From: Ixodes scapularis
Lineage: Eukaryota; Arthropoda; Arachnida; Ixodida; Ixodidae
Length of the DNA: 64,000 nt
Assembly: GCF_016920785.2 (NCBI RefSeq)
Contig: NW_024609836.1
Span: forward strand, 65,203,930 to 65,267,929
Direction of reading: 5' to 3'
The number at the start of each line of letters is the position of its first letter. The first letter of the stretch is position 1. Positions 9,446 to 21,902 of the stretch are shown one piece after another. Position numbers and translations under genes: made by a program. The notes below the pieces were generated by a model. That model did not search any database. It saw only the letters and a program-made list of their open reading frames with translations, and had not been told where the DNA came from.

Positions 9446-12400
9446 ATGAAGGCAACCATTGCAGTCATCTGTGTCTTCTCTGCAGTCCTGCTCATCTCTG
9501 CAATTTCTGGTGAGTCTTCCCTCTAAAAGAGAACATTTGGTTCTTCTAACGCTCTCAAGTTGCTTCTACCCTTAAGATTTGCAACCCCCTTCCTGAACAA
9601 TCATAGAGCACTTTAGTTTCTATCAACCACTTTAAAACGTAAAACTACTTGCTTCTCTTTTTAATAGAGATACTGTGTGTGCAGGCACATAGCCAGGATT
9701 TTGTTTCGAAGAGGGACTCGCCCATGACAAAATGCAGTATGAGGGGGAGAGGGGAGAGGAGGCTCCAGCAAAATGGAATATTTCGGGGGGGGGGGGGGGA
9801 GGCCAATGGGCCCTCCCTCTTGCTACGTGCCAGTGTGCGTGCATAGTAGTATACATCCCCACGACCAGTTTAGATGAATTATCTCTTCTGCAAAAAGTGC
9901 GTTGGCATTCACATATCGTGCTGTATAATATAAACTGCTTAAAGTATTCGATTGAGAGGCGCACTGCTATCTGCTCTAGCCGATCCTTCGATGTGAATGC
10001 TTCATACTTCATACTTAGATTTTATGGTATGCTTATTCTGTTCGATTTGTCTTCGTATCAGAAGAAATATGAATATTTAGTGAACTTTGCACACCTGTTA
10101 GGTTAAACCGTGAGGGCGTCGACGTTGAAAGCACGAATGCCCTGCTAACGGACAACAGACAGTGTTTAGTAATGATATTGTTCTGCTAAGCAGGCATTCA
10201 ACTAACTATGCCCAACATCTACAAGCAATATTAATGGGACGAATTAAGAAGATGGAATGTCACGATTTGGTACCAAAGAAATGCATTTGACATGGCGCAA
10301 AAGCACTAATGTGTGACTGGTTTGCCCACAAATTGTTTATCTAGTGTTTGCAATCAGCGCAAACAACAGAGTTGTCTTAATTATTGCCTGGGTATGGCTA
10401 AACAATACAATATCAAGACACCAAAAACCCTGGAGTGAACAGTCAACGCTTTTCCCTAAATTCAAATATGAAAAGGGCGGTGGGACACCTTTTATTTATA
10501 ATTTTAATTTAAAACATAAGATTTCGTTTAAGGTAATGGCGATTTTTGCTGGTTGATTTCACGTAAGTTTTTTTCCTTTCTGAAAAGTAATGCCTCCCTG
10601 TTATACTTTCCCCAACTACCTTCTCTAAAGGACGCTGTTTTTTCTTGTGTTCAGCTTTAAAATATGAAAGAAGATACCTATTGAAGTTATCAGATCACAT
10701 TCGTTTATCAGATAAGATGACAAGTATGATATTGTACGCCGGGGGCTATATAAAGTTTGTTATTGTATGATAGTAAAATAATCATAAAACTGCGATGTTA
10801 AAAATAAAAAATAAACGTTTTTCAGAGGACGAATGTCGAGCACCCCGACCTCAAACAGTTTGTGACAACGGTGTTATTGTGACGCTTCAGCATTACTTCA
10901 ACAGCGACACTGGTAGATGTGAAGAAGAAAGTGGCTGCAACAGTGGCCCGAACAACTTCCCGACTAAAGAAAAATGCCAAAAAGAATGTCCATACTGTGA
11001 GTTTGCCTTGTATTTTAATATTTATCCTGCCGCTCCGTGTCTCAGCAGCAGCGACTCCCCGGCGAATCGACGCTTTACATACAGTTTTTGAGAAAGTGTA
11101 TGCCTAAATGAACATATCTTTACCTCGACGTTAAAGGGGCATCACCTACTGAATATAAATGAAAAGTTCCGCCATCTTCCCTTACATTTTGGACGATCGA
11201 AAAGGGCGATTCAAGGAGGCCGAAACACTGGTAATATAAATCGTCCAAGACTCCCGTCCATGCTGTAATAAAATTAAAGTAGTGATAATCTACCAGCTTC
11301 AAGGTCATTATGTAGTATTTTATTTTTTCAATCTAATGAGAAATGCAATGGCGCAGATAATATATAGTTTCAACTGTAAAGATAACGAGCTGGGATCAGG
11401 GACCCAACGTTTCGAGGACTACTCTGCTTCTTTTTTCCTCAGGCGTGAAGATGGCAACGGCCGTTGAAGAGCAGTTTTGTCTTTGTCTCCCTCTACGGTG
11501 GTCACCAGTTCAAAGAGAAATACACCCGCTTAAAAGGCAAAATCGAAACAGATTCTAACGGAGCAGTTTCGTAGTTTTTTTTCATAGCAGATGTTTTTTC
11601 GCTGTCTCCTACGGTCTGTTGACTTTACCTTTAGGCGTCCACCATTCGCACAACCAGAACGCAACAAATTTGAGACATTCCGATCAAACACAGGGAACTC
11701 TGGAATCATGGTCAGCTTACAGAAGAAATCGGCGCGTAAAAAAACGCAACAAAAAGAACAGCGTTGTGAACAGCTGTGAACGGCGGGCAGAGTTTCTGTC
11801 AAGCTAGCCGGGCTGCAGCGACTTTCTACCTTTATAACTCGTGATGTCTGCGCGTTGTCTACGCGCCAGGCATCACAATCTCCATTGGCGAGCCGCGCCG
11901 GTATTTGAGTATACTGTAATAACAGTTGCCCGCACCATCAGGCATTGCTTATTTCTAAAAAATCCGCGAATAGGGCACACATCTATGATTCAAACCTCAC
12001 TTCTGTTGATTCCAACTTATCTGTACTTGCAGGACGAAACGCTTCGTAAGTCGGATCTCCCGGCGAATGGTAAGTTAGTTAAATTAACCAGTGTCTTACA
12101 GAAAAATCAAACTCTTATCCAACGAGAGCAGCCAGGTTCGCGAAAGTTTTATTTTAATCATCATTTAAAATTTAAGAAAAAAGAATGGGAGCGAGTATTT
12201 ATCGTGAGAAATTTTTGGTAGTGTTTACGAAGAGTGATGTCGATTTACATTTGCTTTCGGGGGCCTTGTTGTCTATTTATATAAGGAGGCGATTTGGTCC
12301 GCACATAAAGCCTTTTAGCCGCAATCGAGAACTCGCATCAGGCAAAATAAAACGGTTACGTAGAGCAGTAAAACGTTCTTAAAAATGAAGCTCTACTTAG

Positions 12401-13067
12401 CAAAGATTCAATTAATCAATTATGGCCTACACTAAAACCACGCCCATACGTTCCGAACTGCAGTTGGAGTGCGGATGGTTTTAATACGCTAGCCATACAG
12501 GTCAGAATAAGTTTAGAGACGTTTGTTTCACTAAACCTCAGCACTAGCTGCGATTAACATTAAAACATGTGCTCAGCTTTTCGCCAGGTAAGCTGAGCAC
12601 GAAACACCAATTGTATGTTTCAAACATGAACCTAATGACGTAAACTTTGTTGAGTATCTGTTACGTTCTATAGCGCGGCTCATTAGTATCACTTCCAGAG
12701 TACAATATATTGTTGGTAATTATGAACCGTGATGTATACCCCTGAAACGTTCTCCACGTTTAGTAGGAATATATTTACTTTGAAATTATTTATTTCACAC
12801 TTTGCCAGAATCTCATTTAGACAGACCTGCGTCTGTGAGCAAGTGCTGTTTGCATTGTCATTAGTAAGCGTGGTGTAGACAGCATTTTTGAAGATATACC
12901 CGATAGAACTCGTCGTTTACACCGTGTGCGCAATTTTCTAGTGTGTAGTGCGAGTAACTTGAGCCCGTCTAATATATAAGTTGTTTGAAGCTTTAATGAA
13001 TATTTTACTTTCAGGGAGACAGCAAGTGCCCAGCGACACTAGGTCTGGAGACGATGTCTGCTGTTAG
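9446..13067 (+). CDS. Secreted single-domain Kunitz/BPTI-like protein, three exons
   Basis: The coding exons are 9446-9509, 10826-10996 and 13015-13067. All introns are phase 1, with GTGAGT donors and TTTTTCAG / TACTTTCAG acceptors. They give a 95-residue protein. Residues 1-21 are a hydrophobic signal peptide starting MKATIAVICVF. Residues 25-76 form a Kunitz domain with all six cysteines (C25, C34, C53, C59, C72, C76), including the diagnostic GC-x5-NF around residues 58-66. Spacing is 8-18-5-12-3, where BPTI has 8-15-7-12-3. The residue after the second cysteine (the P1 site) is Asp35, where trypsin inhibitors have Lys or Arg. The tail adds 19 residues ending in two cysteines (94, 95). Ticks secrete many Kunitz proteins in saliva as protease inhibitors or channel modulators. 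With this reactive site, trypsin inhibition is unlikely and the target is unknown. Confidence 0.85.
9510..10825 (+). other. Intron 1 of the Kunitz gene
   Basis: A phase-1 intron of 1316 bases. It contains a G-run (about 9785-9800) within a segment at about 9680-9840 that looks like a dispersed repeat, and otherwise nothing I can name. The large insertion splits the signal peptide from the mature domain, the usual arrangement for secreted Kunitz genes. Confidence 0.75.
10997..13014 (+). other. Intron 2 of the Kunitz gene
   Basis: A phase-1 intron of 2018 bases. It holds a perfect 11-bp stem with a 10-base loop at 12569-12600, whose arms read GTGCTCAGCTT and its complement. A candidate cassette exon at 12033-12069 is flanked by CAG and GTAAGT. 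Including it would create an immediate TGA and break phase, so it is not used in this model. Confidence 0.65.
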
Positions 13068-13103
13068 GCTGGAATATATAATTTCAACAAGGTGCTTGAG
13101 ATA

Positions 13104-13109
13104 AATAAA
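13104..13109 (+). terminator. AATAAA polyadenylation signal of the Kunitz gene
   Basis: AATAAA lies 37 bases after the TAG stop at 13065-13067 and gives a short 3' UTR, supporting the choice of last exon. Confidence 0.75.
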
Positions 13110-16100
13110 GCATCGACTACAAAAACGCTTACATTATTCGTTTTCATCAAATGTGACCTTAGCTGTGAAAGCACTATGAAATACAGGTATATTGTCAAGC
13201 GGTTGTGGCAGTTACAAGACCACACCTAGTGAAACAGTTATTTATATCCGAATTCAAATAATCCGAGGCTAGGTCGAACGGTGCTATGCCTCATGACACT
13301 TTTTTTGTTGTTGATCCCAAGTGAAAATTAGATATTAATTAGAAATAAATAATGTAAAATATTCCTTCTCTATTGAAAACTCTTGGTGATGGAACAATCA
13401 CAAGCAGTAGGTCGACATTGGACCAAGCTTAAAAAATCATTACTAGTAAAAAACGCTGATGCTTGACCATTGCTCGGCAGAACTTGACCAGGCGTGTTCC
13501 GAGCTGGGTTCGAGAATGCCGCCCGAATGCCGATTTCTCCAGGTCTTTCCAACCTGTGTGCGATTCTACAAGGTGTTTTAGCTAATTAATGCCATGACCT
13601 AAAAAATGCGGATGGACGTTACACATGTGGAACTAGCCCAGGGTTGTCCACAGTCCAATTGAAGGAGTCAATATTCGTTTTGCAATGTGCCAAACTGTCT
13701 ACTTCATGCAGATTAACTAGCTACCTTTTTAAAAATTAATTTGCGCACCAAGCCTCTAAGAAATATGTTCCAGAGCGTGTTGCAGAATATCTCATCGTGT
13801 TGTTTTCATCAAGGCAGCGTTTCTGTGTCTAATTTTTTAAAGCGCAATGCAAGCGAGCGACTTTTAAAAAAAAATCCTACTTGACTAAGGGCATTAACGT
13901 GCAGTTCGATAGTGAGTAGCGCGTGACAATTTTTGAAAATTATGCGCGCTTTCTTTAGTACAAGGAAAATTAGACAAACACGGCATAATGGTGTGTTTTT
14001 GGACATGCTGTGGAACCTCCGTATTGATAGATTCTTACAAAAATTATTTTTACAAAAACGCAAATTCATCTTGGTTAGTTATTCAGCGGCACAAGGTAAT
14101 ATATCTTGACTTGCTCAACAGGACTGTGAAACAAAGTGCACTGGTTCGACACATATGTGGCGTGTACCTGCTTTTTCCAAGTCTTGGAAAAACTTTGATG
14201 AAAAACTTTGTATATTCCATTCGATCATAACATTGCAAACGGCAAAGGGTGCAATTCCAGCGAGCCAATCAGTCCACGCCACATTAATATGTACTGTCCC
14301 AGTGTGCTCCTTCAGTGGAAAGCTGACAAAAGTTTGGCCCCGTCGCATGAACTGGCTCAAAAAGAGGCTGAACCTTTTTGTTCTCAAATCAAATCCACCC
14401 AAAGTGATTCAGCGAACAATGGACCACAGAAAAAACTAAGGACACAAGCTATTTAAAAAAGACCTCCACCAGACGGATTTAGACGAAGCTTGCTCGCACA
14501 TACGAAAGGCGCCTTGCCATAAATACGTGCTCCTTTTTTCTCTGAAGTCAGGTCTGAAAACCGCTGATCACGAAGTAGAATAATGAGGCAAAATTATTGA
14601 TATATAAAAACAATATTTGTTTATGAAAATATTTGCAGAGGAAGCTTGCCGTTTGTCCCGTGATGCACATAATGGGTGTGTCCTCATGCGTATTGTACCC
14701 CATCGCATCATCCGCAACTCTTATGGAAGGGTTTCAATCTTTCCGCTAAAACTGGAAAGACAGAAGAAAAGGTCTACTCCTCTTCACAGGAAATATGAAT
14801 GACCTGGAACAAGCATGTCCTTCACTCCAATTATATTCTCTGGCGGTAACGAATTGAACAGCCTGACCATGCAAACTTGTTGTATCCAAGCATAAGCCAG
14901 TAAAGTTTGTACGCCAAAACGTTCTCTAGTCTTGTTCAGGTTTAGAATTGGTCTACCGTGCTCACTTCCACTGGTTAGATATTAAGCACAAAATTTGGAT
15001 CGTGTCAGCCATCGAGCTTGAGCAGAAATAACATGTGAATACAAACGGTAACAATACAGTAGCGACAGCGTGCCACTGAGTCAAAAAATGTAAAAAAAAA
15101 AAGGATGAGTACACATGCAAACGATTGGGGTAGCAAGTGGCAAAATCAGAACATTTTGATTGAGGCAAAAAGTGCCGTTTTCGGTCACACTATAACTTTA
15201 CAAGAAAGCGCTTACGATTCGTGTACTGTTCTAAGGATCATCGGATAAGGCAATAACACATATGACAAATGAGAAGCTACTATACGCGTTTGGCTATATG
15301 GTATACTGATTCTTAATCCGCCCTTTGTTGCTGGGCCATTCTCGTTTCCTTTCTTAAGAACGGTGTTGGTGATCGTGAATTTACAATACGCTAGAACCGA
15401 GGTTTGTCGAAAAAATACCCAAACGCTTTGCAATGGCATTTTGGCGCCTTGGAAGGTTCAGCCATGACACCACAATGACGTGTCCAATTTTGTCTCCTGA
15501 AGCCCCAATGAGATGGATATATTTAAGTGATTAAATTACTTTTAAAGTGAGAGTTGACCCTGCCAAATTTCTTCGCTTAGACAAAAAAATAGTACGTGCA
15601 TGTAATTTTTTCCTGTTCATGTGCCCTTGCACTTAGATCCTTAGTCCTTGCACGAAGTGCAACTGATTACACTGTGTCATCTTTCAGCTTCTGAACCTGT
15701 AATATATATTTTTTTAATAAGAGATCGGAATTCCAACCTATGGAAGTCTGACACAAATGACATAGTGCTAGAAGCTCTGAAATATGAACGGAAGGCACTT
15801 TTAAGACCATGAACAGGGAGAATTTGGCAAACCTTATGTGAAATGTGACAAGAGGAAGTTTCTGGTGCACTGCACTTGTTTACGTCTTATGACAAATTTA
15901 TAACCCCAAAATAGCATAAACATCAGAATGACTGCTGATTGATTCATGACTGACATAGGCATTATTAAGGCGCGAACAAATTTTGTGGCCTTTCAGAACA
16001 AATGAAATGTGCCCGTGCACCACTTTATTCGGCGCTCGAAATGCTCGAGTGCCCCTGCGTCCATAGCTTTGACCGCGTAATCTACGGTTTTCTCAGCATC

Positions 16101-16329
16101 AAGATAACCTAGGTTGCTTCATCTGCGAACTGAAACTAATGTTTTGATCACATGATTGGTGGTACGTTACATTTCTGTACAGAGCATTCGTGCTATATTG
16201 ATAATATTTTGGTTTACCGGGTTTCCCATCATACAATGTTTGAATGCTGACCAATGTAGTCTGAGAACGAATCCAAACAGGATTGGCAGCTCTTCCGAAA
16301 TTCATGTCTCGGGCCAAGAGCTTGTTGTT
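13110..16329. other. Intergenic, no gene recognised
   Basis: About 3.2 kb with only short frames. Frames at 13988-14456 (plus) and 14083-14402 (minus) overlap each other and have no recognisable motif. No further Kunitz exon was found downstream of the gene. Confidence 0.45.
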
Positions 16330-16670
16330 TTGCGTTGAACTCACTCACTCATGGTTAATTAAGAACGAACAATAAGACCTCGCTCAACCTCACGCTCATG
16401 ACCGCACCCACCTTCAAGTATTTGCTCCCGAGCTCATCAAACCACTGAACTCATAAACTCACCGGACTCACGAACTCACACTTCTCACCGAAGTCTCAAA
16501 CTCACGCTCCCCAAAGACGTCATGAACTCACTAAACTCACGAGCTCAATGAACTCATGCACTCCCTAAACTCACGAACTCACTCTGCTCACCGAATTTAC
16601 CAAACTCACGAACTAACGCCCCTCACCTAACTCATGAACTTATCGACCTCACTCACTTAAAATTATTTCT
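16330..16670. repeat. Degenerate CTCA-rich minisatellite
   Basis: More than twenty near-copies of a short unit around AACTCAC / GAACTCA occur in about 300 bases, for example the CTCACGAACTCAC blocks near 16470 and 16575. The period is irregular (roughly 9-20 bases), typical of an old, drifting short tandem repeat. No coding function is implied. Confidence 0.7.
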
Positions 16671-16825
16671 CACCCTCACCGTAGTCGCGGTGCTGGGAAC
16701 CTTGATGCGCGCGGGTTTCGCGGCTTTTCCAACTCGTCCATGGTCGTCGTTGCGTTCCGCCGCTACGGCGCCAGCTGTAAGGTGGCCAAATAAAATAAAG
16801 GTTTGTCTTTTTCTTTTTTGGCATA
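16671..16825. other. Spacer between the CTCA tract and the hAT-like element
   Basis: The segment is moderately GC-rich and ends with AATAAAATAAAGG, a possible polyadenylation signal, just before the transposon target duplication. No gene is assigned. Confidence 0.3.
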
Positions 16826-16833
16826 CAAGTGTG

Positions 16834-18594
16834 CAGACTTGTACACGTTACTGAAAAATAGTAAGGAATTACATTTACAATTGCTCAAGGCCAAATTGTA
16901 ATTTATTACAATTACAATTACCCTCTCATAAAAGTAAGTGGCCGTTACCCCAAAAAGTAATCCGTTACTTTCGTGGCGTTACTTTCAACATTTTTGTCCT
17001 CAATTAAGAAACAAAGAAAAGAAGATTATTTAAGCTCTTATTGGTGCCACCGGCTCCATTTATTGACCTTGAGTATGTTGGGAAACAGCTGGCTCTCGAA
17101 AGTCTCGTCAGACATTTTCCATCATTTCTTACTGAAGATGTCGACTGCTACGCTGCACACCTATTGAACTGAAGCACTGGATGGGAGTGCCATATTGTGC
17201 CTCACGAACATTTAATGCTCTGCATTGAGCTATTTCAGTGAAGCAATGGAAGTACTATTTAGCTCAAAGATAGAGCAAGGCTTCATCTTTGCAGCCGTTG
17301 CCTGATATTCGAGAGTTTTAGTAGAGTTGGTAACAGTAAAGTGATAATTAAAATAATAAATAAGGTTTGGCTCGATATTCTTCTTTCTTTGGTTATGAGC
17401 AGGTCGAGCCTCGGTTGAGACGTTGGTGAATAAGAGTTTCTAATATATAAATATAAGTAATCGAGAAAAAAAAATAACCAGCACACTCATAACAACAATT
17501 AGTTAGAACGTTGGTTAAAACAAATAAATGTAAACGCACGTTTGCTGTATGTACCTTTCTTGGTGCCTTTCAAAAACGCACAGAGCACGGGCTGACTGCA
17601 GTTTACTCCGATGTTCTCCAGATAGACATCCGCTGATGCCACGGGCAGCGAAAGGTAGAGTACTTAGTAAGACACACAATGAAAGAAACACTCACGAGTT
17701 TCACTCGCTCCTCCAGCCCAGAATATCAGTCTACGTCAGCCATCATTATGTTTTATTTGTAAAAATATCTGCTTGAGATAAGATGCGTATTGCAGGGGTA
17801 AAAACAGGAAGAAAAAAGGAAAATTATTACCATTTTCGAAGTGCTCGCGAAAAGTTGCCTCACAAAACGGTGACTGAGATGCAGATAACCTGCCTGGAGT
17901 TCACAAATGAAGTGGGCTAATCCTAGAAGTTAGACCATAAAAATAACACCTTCACATATTATCACATCTCTTTTAGTGAATTTTAGGGTAGACGGAGCGT
18001 TGTCTCGTGCTGTGACATTATGAAAATTTTCTTAGTCACTATAACCGAGAAGGACATTGTTCATTCTTGTCGTTGCACTTACTGCCTCGAGCTTGTCGAA
18101 GAGGCACACAATCACTAGGTGTCCTCTTCTCCCCATCTTCGATCGCAAAGAAAAGAAACAGGGACTAAAAAAAGCGGATATAACTTGCCCCCCCCCCCCC
18201 CTTTTTTTTTCGTAGAAATGTTTATTTGGATCTTTGACATCGTTGTTAGGGTGAAAAAAAAAATAGGTGCAGGGGCTTGGTGTTGCAAAAAAAGACTGCG
18301 GAACTGGAGTGCCAAGCCTCCCTTTGCGCTGGTCAATTCGCGTGAGTGTCACTGCATTCAACTTTACCAAAATGAAAGAAACCTTTTCTTTAGAAGGGGG
18401 GGGGGGGGGGGGGGGGGGGGGGCTGGTCTCGAAAGAAAAGTAACGGATTACAAGGAATCCGTTACGTCAAAAATGTAAGGGAATTACTTTAAAATTACTC
18501 TAGAAAATATGTAATTTTTCCGTTACTAAATTACCGATAAATGTAAGGGATTACAAGTAATTTCGTTACTTGTAACGGATTACGTACAAGTCTG
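16834..18594 (+). mobile_element. Non-autonomous hAT-like DNA element, copy 1
   Basis: The ends are CAGACTTGTAC and GTACAAGTCTG. They are flanked by a perfect 8-bp direct repeat, CAAGTGTG, at 16826-16833 and 18595-18602. An 8-bp target duplication with termini starting CAG and ending CTG is the hAT signature (P elements also give 8 bp). The subterminal regions are packed with GTAACGGATTAC- and ATTACAATTACA-like motifs in both orientations. The interior has short frames and G- or C-runs (for example 18187-18200 and 18397-18422) but no transposase, so it would need help in trans. It is nearly identical to the reverse complement of 19422-21175. Confidence 0.85.
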
Positions 18595-19421
18595 CAAGTG
18601 TGTATCATGGCGAGTCTTGCGAAGAAGTAGCCTTCACGGTGTGAAGTGTTTGTTACAAGCATTCGCGACAAGTTTGTGCAAGTATGGAGCGAGCGTCTGC
18701 ATCGCTGTTTATTGAGGTGTGAAATATTATTCTAACACTCACAGCCGTGCCTGTGTATTTGTTTTTGAATAGCATGCTGAGAACTTATCTTTAATGGTAC
18801 AGCGTTTTGCTCGGAAATTTGTTGTGGAGTAGAGCTATTTCGGAACAGTCTGCTTTTATACCGTTTGTTCCAATTTAATTCCAACCGATTTATTAAAAAA
18901 AAAAGTCAGTAAAATATGGAGTAATACTGTTCGGGCAGGATAGTTATACTGCCGGGGGGACATCATATAGGTGGCTAATCTGTCATATAAGCCGGATAGT
19001 TAACTAAACTTCCTTAATAATTTTTTTTATTTAGTCAAAGTAATCACCAGGTTTTAATTAGAAACATCCTGAGCATGATTGGAAACCATTGCATCAGTCA
19101 ATCTTAGAACGACTGTGGGACACTCGGGGGCGCAGCGAAGTTACCACTCGTGCAGAAGACGGAAAAATAGCAGCGGCGGAACACAATGATTGTCTAATCA
19201 TCCGCGTTTTGCAGGGTAGCCAGTTCCGCTTATTATAAGAAGATTTGGACTTCTTTTTTCACCGAGTCGCTGGTAGATATTTCCAGTCGCTTGTCGCGTT
19301 TTTTTGGGCTTATTTGCGTTTTTTTGCAAATATTGTTATTTTAATGCTCGTCGTGCTCACTGACAGCGCGTTTGTCGTCAAAGATGCGAAAAACCAGTTT
19401 GGCACCACGGTTAGGTGGCGG

Positions 19422-21175
19422 CAGACTTGTACGTAATCCGTTACAAGTAACGAAATTACTTGTAATCCCTTACATTTATCGGAAATTTAGTAACGGAAAA
19501 ATTACATATTTTCTAGAGTAATTTTAAAGTAATTCCCTTACATTTTTTACGTAACGGATTCCTTGTAATCCGTTACTTTTTTTTCGAGACCAGCCTCCCC
19601 CCCCCCCCCCCCCCACCCCCCTTCTAAAGAAAAGGTTTCTTTCATTTTGGTAAAGTTGAATGCAGTGACACTCACGCGAATTGACCAGCGCAAAGGGAGG
19701 CTTGGCACTCCAGTTCCGCAGTCTTTTTTTGCAACACCAAGCCCCTGCACCTATTTTTTTTTTTCACCCTAACAACGATGTCAAAGATCCAAATAAACAT
19801 TCCTACGAAAAAAAAAGGGGGGGGGGGGGCAAGTTATATCCGCTTTTTTTAGTGCCTGTTTTTTTTTCTTTGCGATCGAAGATGGGGAGAAGAGAGATTG
19901 TGTGCCTCTTCGACAAGCTCGAGGCAGTAAGTGCAACGACAAGAATGAACAATGTCCTTCTCGGTTATAGTGACTACGAAAATTTTCATAATGTCACAAC
20001 ACGAGACAACGCTCCGTCTACCCTAAAATTCACTAAAAGAGATGTGATAATATGTGAAGGTGTTATTTTTATTGTCTAACTTCTAGGATTAGCCCACTTC
20101 ATTTGTGAACTCCAGGCAGGTTATCTGCATCTCAGTCACCCTTTTGTGAGTCAACTTTTCGCGAGCACTTCGAAAATGGTAATGATTTTCCTTTTTTCTT
20201 CCTGTTTTTACCCCTGCAATACGCATCTTATCTCAAGCAGATATTTTTACAAATAAAACATAATGATGGCTGACGTAGACTGATATTCTGGGCTGGAGGA
20301 GCGAGTGAAACTCGTGAGTGTTTCTTTCATAGTGTGTCTTACTTAGTACTCTACCTTTCGCTGCCCGTGGCATCAGCGGATGTCTATCTAGAGAACATCG
20401 GAGTAAACTGCAGTCAGCCCGTGCTCTGTGCGTTTTTGAAAGGCACCAAGAAAGGTACATACAGCAAACGTGCGTTTACATTTATTTGTTTTAACCAACG
20501 TTCTAACTAATTGTTGTTATGAGTGTGCTGGTTATTTTTTTTTCTCGATTACTTATATTTATATATTAGAAACTCTTATTCACCAACGTCTCAACCGAGG
20601 CTCGACCTGCTCATAACCAAAGAAAGAAGAATATCGAGCCAAACCTTATTTATTATTTTAATTATCACTTTACTGTTACCAACTCTACTAAAACTCTCGA
20701 ATATCAGGCAACGGCTGCAAAGATGAAGCCTTGCTCTATCTTTGAGCTAAATAGTACTTCCATTGCTTCACTGAAATAGCTCAATGCAGAGCATTAAATG
20801 TTCGTGAGGCACAATATGGCACTCCCATCCAGTGCTTCAGTTCAATAGGTGTGCAGCGTAGCAGTCGACATCTTCAGTAAGAAATGACGGAAAATGTCTG
20901 ACGAGACTTTCGAGAGCCAGCTGTTTCCCAACATACTCAAGGTCAATAAATGGAGCCGGTGGCACCAATAAGAGCTTAAATAATCTTCTTTTCTTTGTTT
21001 CTTAATTGAGGACAAAAATGTTGAAAGTAACGCCACGAAAGTAACGGATTACTTTTTGGGGTAACGGCAACTTACTTTTATGAGAGGGTAATTGTAATTG
21101 TAATAAATTACAATTTGGCCTTGAGTAATTGTAAATGTAATTCCTTACTATTTTTCAGTAACGTGTACAAGTCTG
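19422..21175 (-). mobile_element. Non-autonomous hAT-like DNA element, copy 2 (inverted, nested)
   Basis: This is the same element as 16834-18594 in reverse orientation, with the same CAGACTTGTAC / GTACAAGTCTG ends. Over a 200-base sample (reverse complement of about 20270-20460 against 17545-17760) I counted only about three differences. The flanks are GGTGGCGG (19414-19421) and GGTGCGGA (21176-21183), which fit an 8-bp duplication that has since lost one base. It interrupts the older element spanning 18850-22705. Confidence 0.8.
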
Positions 21176-21461
21176 GGTGCGGAAGCTAGCGTCCGTCACA
21201 AAGTGCAAAACTATTACTATCCATTCACAAATATTTTGGCGCCTTGCCCACTGTTGCCCACCTTGACAGTCGGCAGAAAAAAAAAACAATTTTTGCGCAT
21301 TGTTCACACGCGGCGCGAGGTAGTTCACGAGATTTGGTTATCGAAGGAAAAAGCGATACTTTTGGCGTTTGGAACTTGTATGTCTTGATAAGATCAGATA
21401 TATGTAATCGAAAATTCACCTGCATGTATCTTACTTATCCACAAAAAGGGGGCAGTTAGTA

Positions 21462-21902
21462 ATGCTACGTGAGGAGCCGGGCTTGTCTTGCGGTGGTTCA
21501 GTGGGTATAGTTTCCATTTTCTTTTACGCAAAATGGCTTCGAAGTTTTCGAAGTATGGCAAAAGATAATCTAAAGAGTGGGAAAAGGAACTGGCTGCGAC
21601 CAGTCACCGCAGTCGATATAAAAGCAGGGTACGAGTACTGCAAGTGTGAGATCCGCGCTCATCATGCCGACCTCGTTCAGCACATGGCAATAAAGAAACA
21701 CGTGAGGAACTCTCAGCCACTTTCCAGTGCACGTTTGACTGCAATGGCCTTCACCAAGTCGTCGCCTCCAAGAACGATACCAGAACTGGAGTTCAGGCTG
21801 GCATGTTATCTCAGCCTGTCATGCCACTATCCGCTCTGTGGATCACCTCGGCTAGCTGATGCAGTCGTCCACTGCGTGCGAGGTAAAGCTGCACCGAACT
21901 AA
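21462..21902 (+). pseudogene. BED-zinc-finger / hAT transposase N-terminal fragment
   Basis: The frame contains WLRPVTAVDIKAGYEYCKCE, then IRAHHADLVQHMAIKKH. This resembles the BED-type zinc finger at the start of hAT-related transposases, where CxxC...H...H holds zinc and binds DNA. The first zinc cysteine appears to be lost, leaving YCKC. Downstream similarity soon fades through frame changes, and no DDE core or hAT dimerisation domain was recognised before the inverted end near 22390. It sits inside the inverted ends of the composite element and is likely the remnant of its transposase. The first 30 or so residues before the WLR segment show no match and the true start is unclear. Confidence 0.5.

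Noticed and set aside
12033..12069. Candidate extra exon of the Kunitz gene with CAG and GTAAGT borders
   Set aside because: Joining it to exon 2 gives an immediate TGA and its 37-base length breaks the phase-1 pattern; skipping it gives an open frame to a TAG followed by AATAAA.
16330..16670. CRISPR-like array
   Set aside because: Units are too short and irregular, there are no unique spacers, and the genome is eukaryotic.
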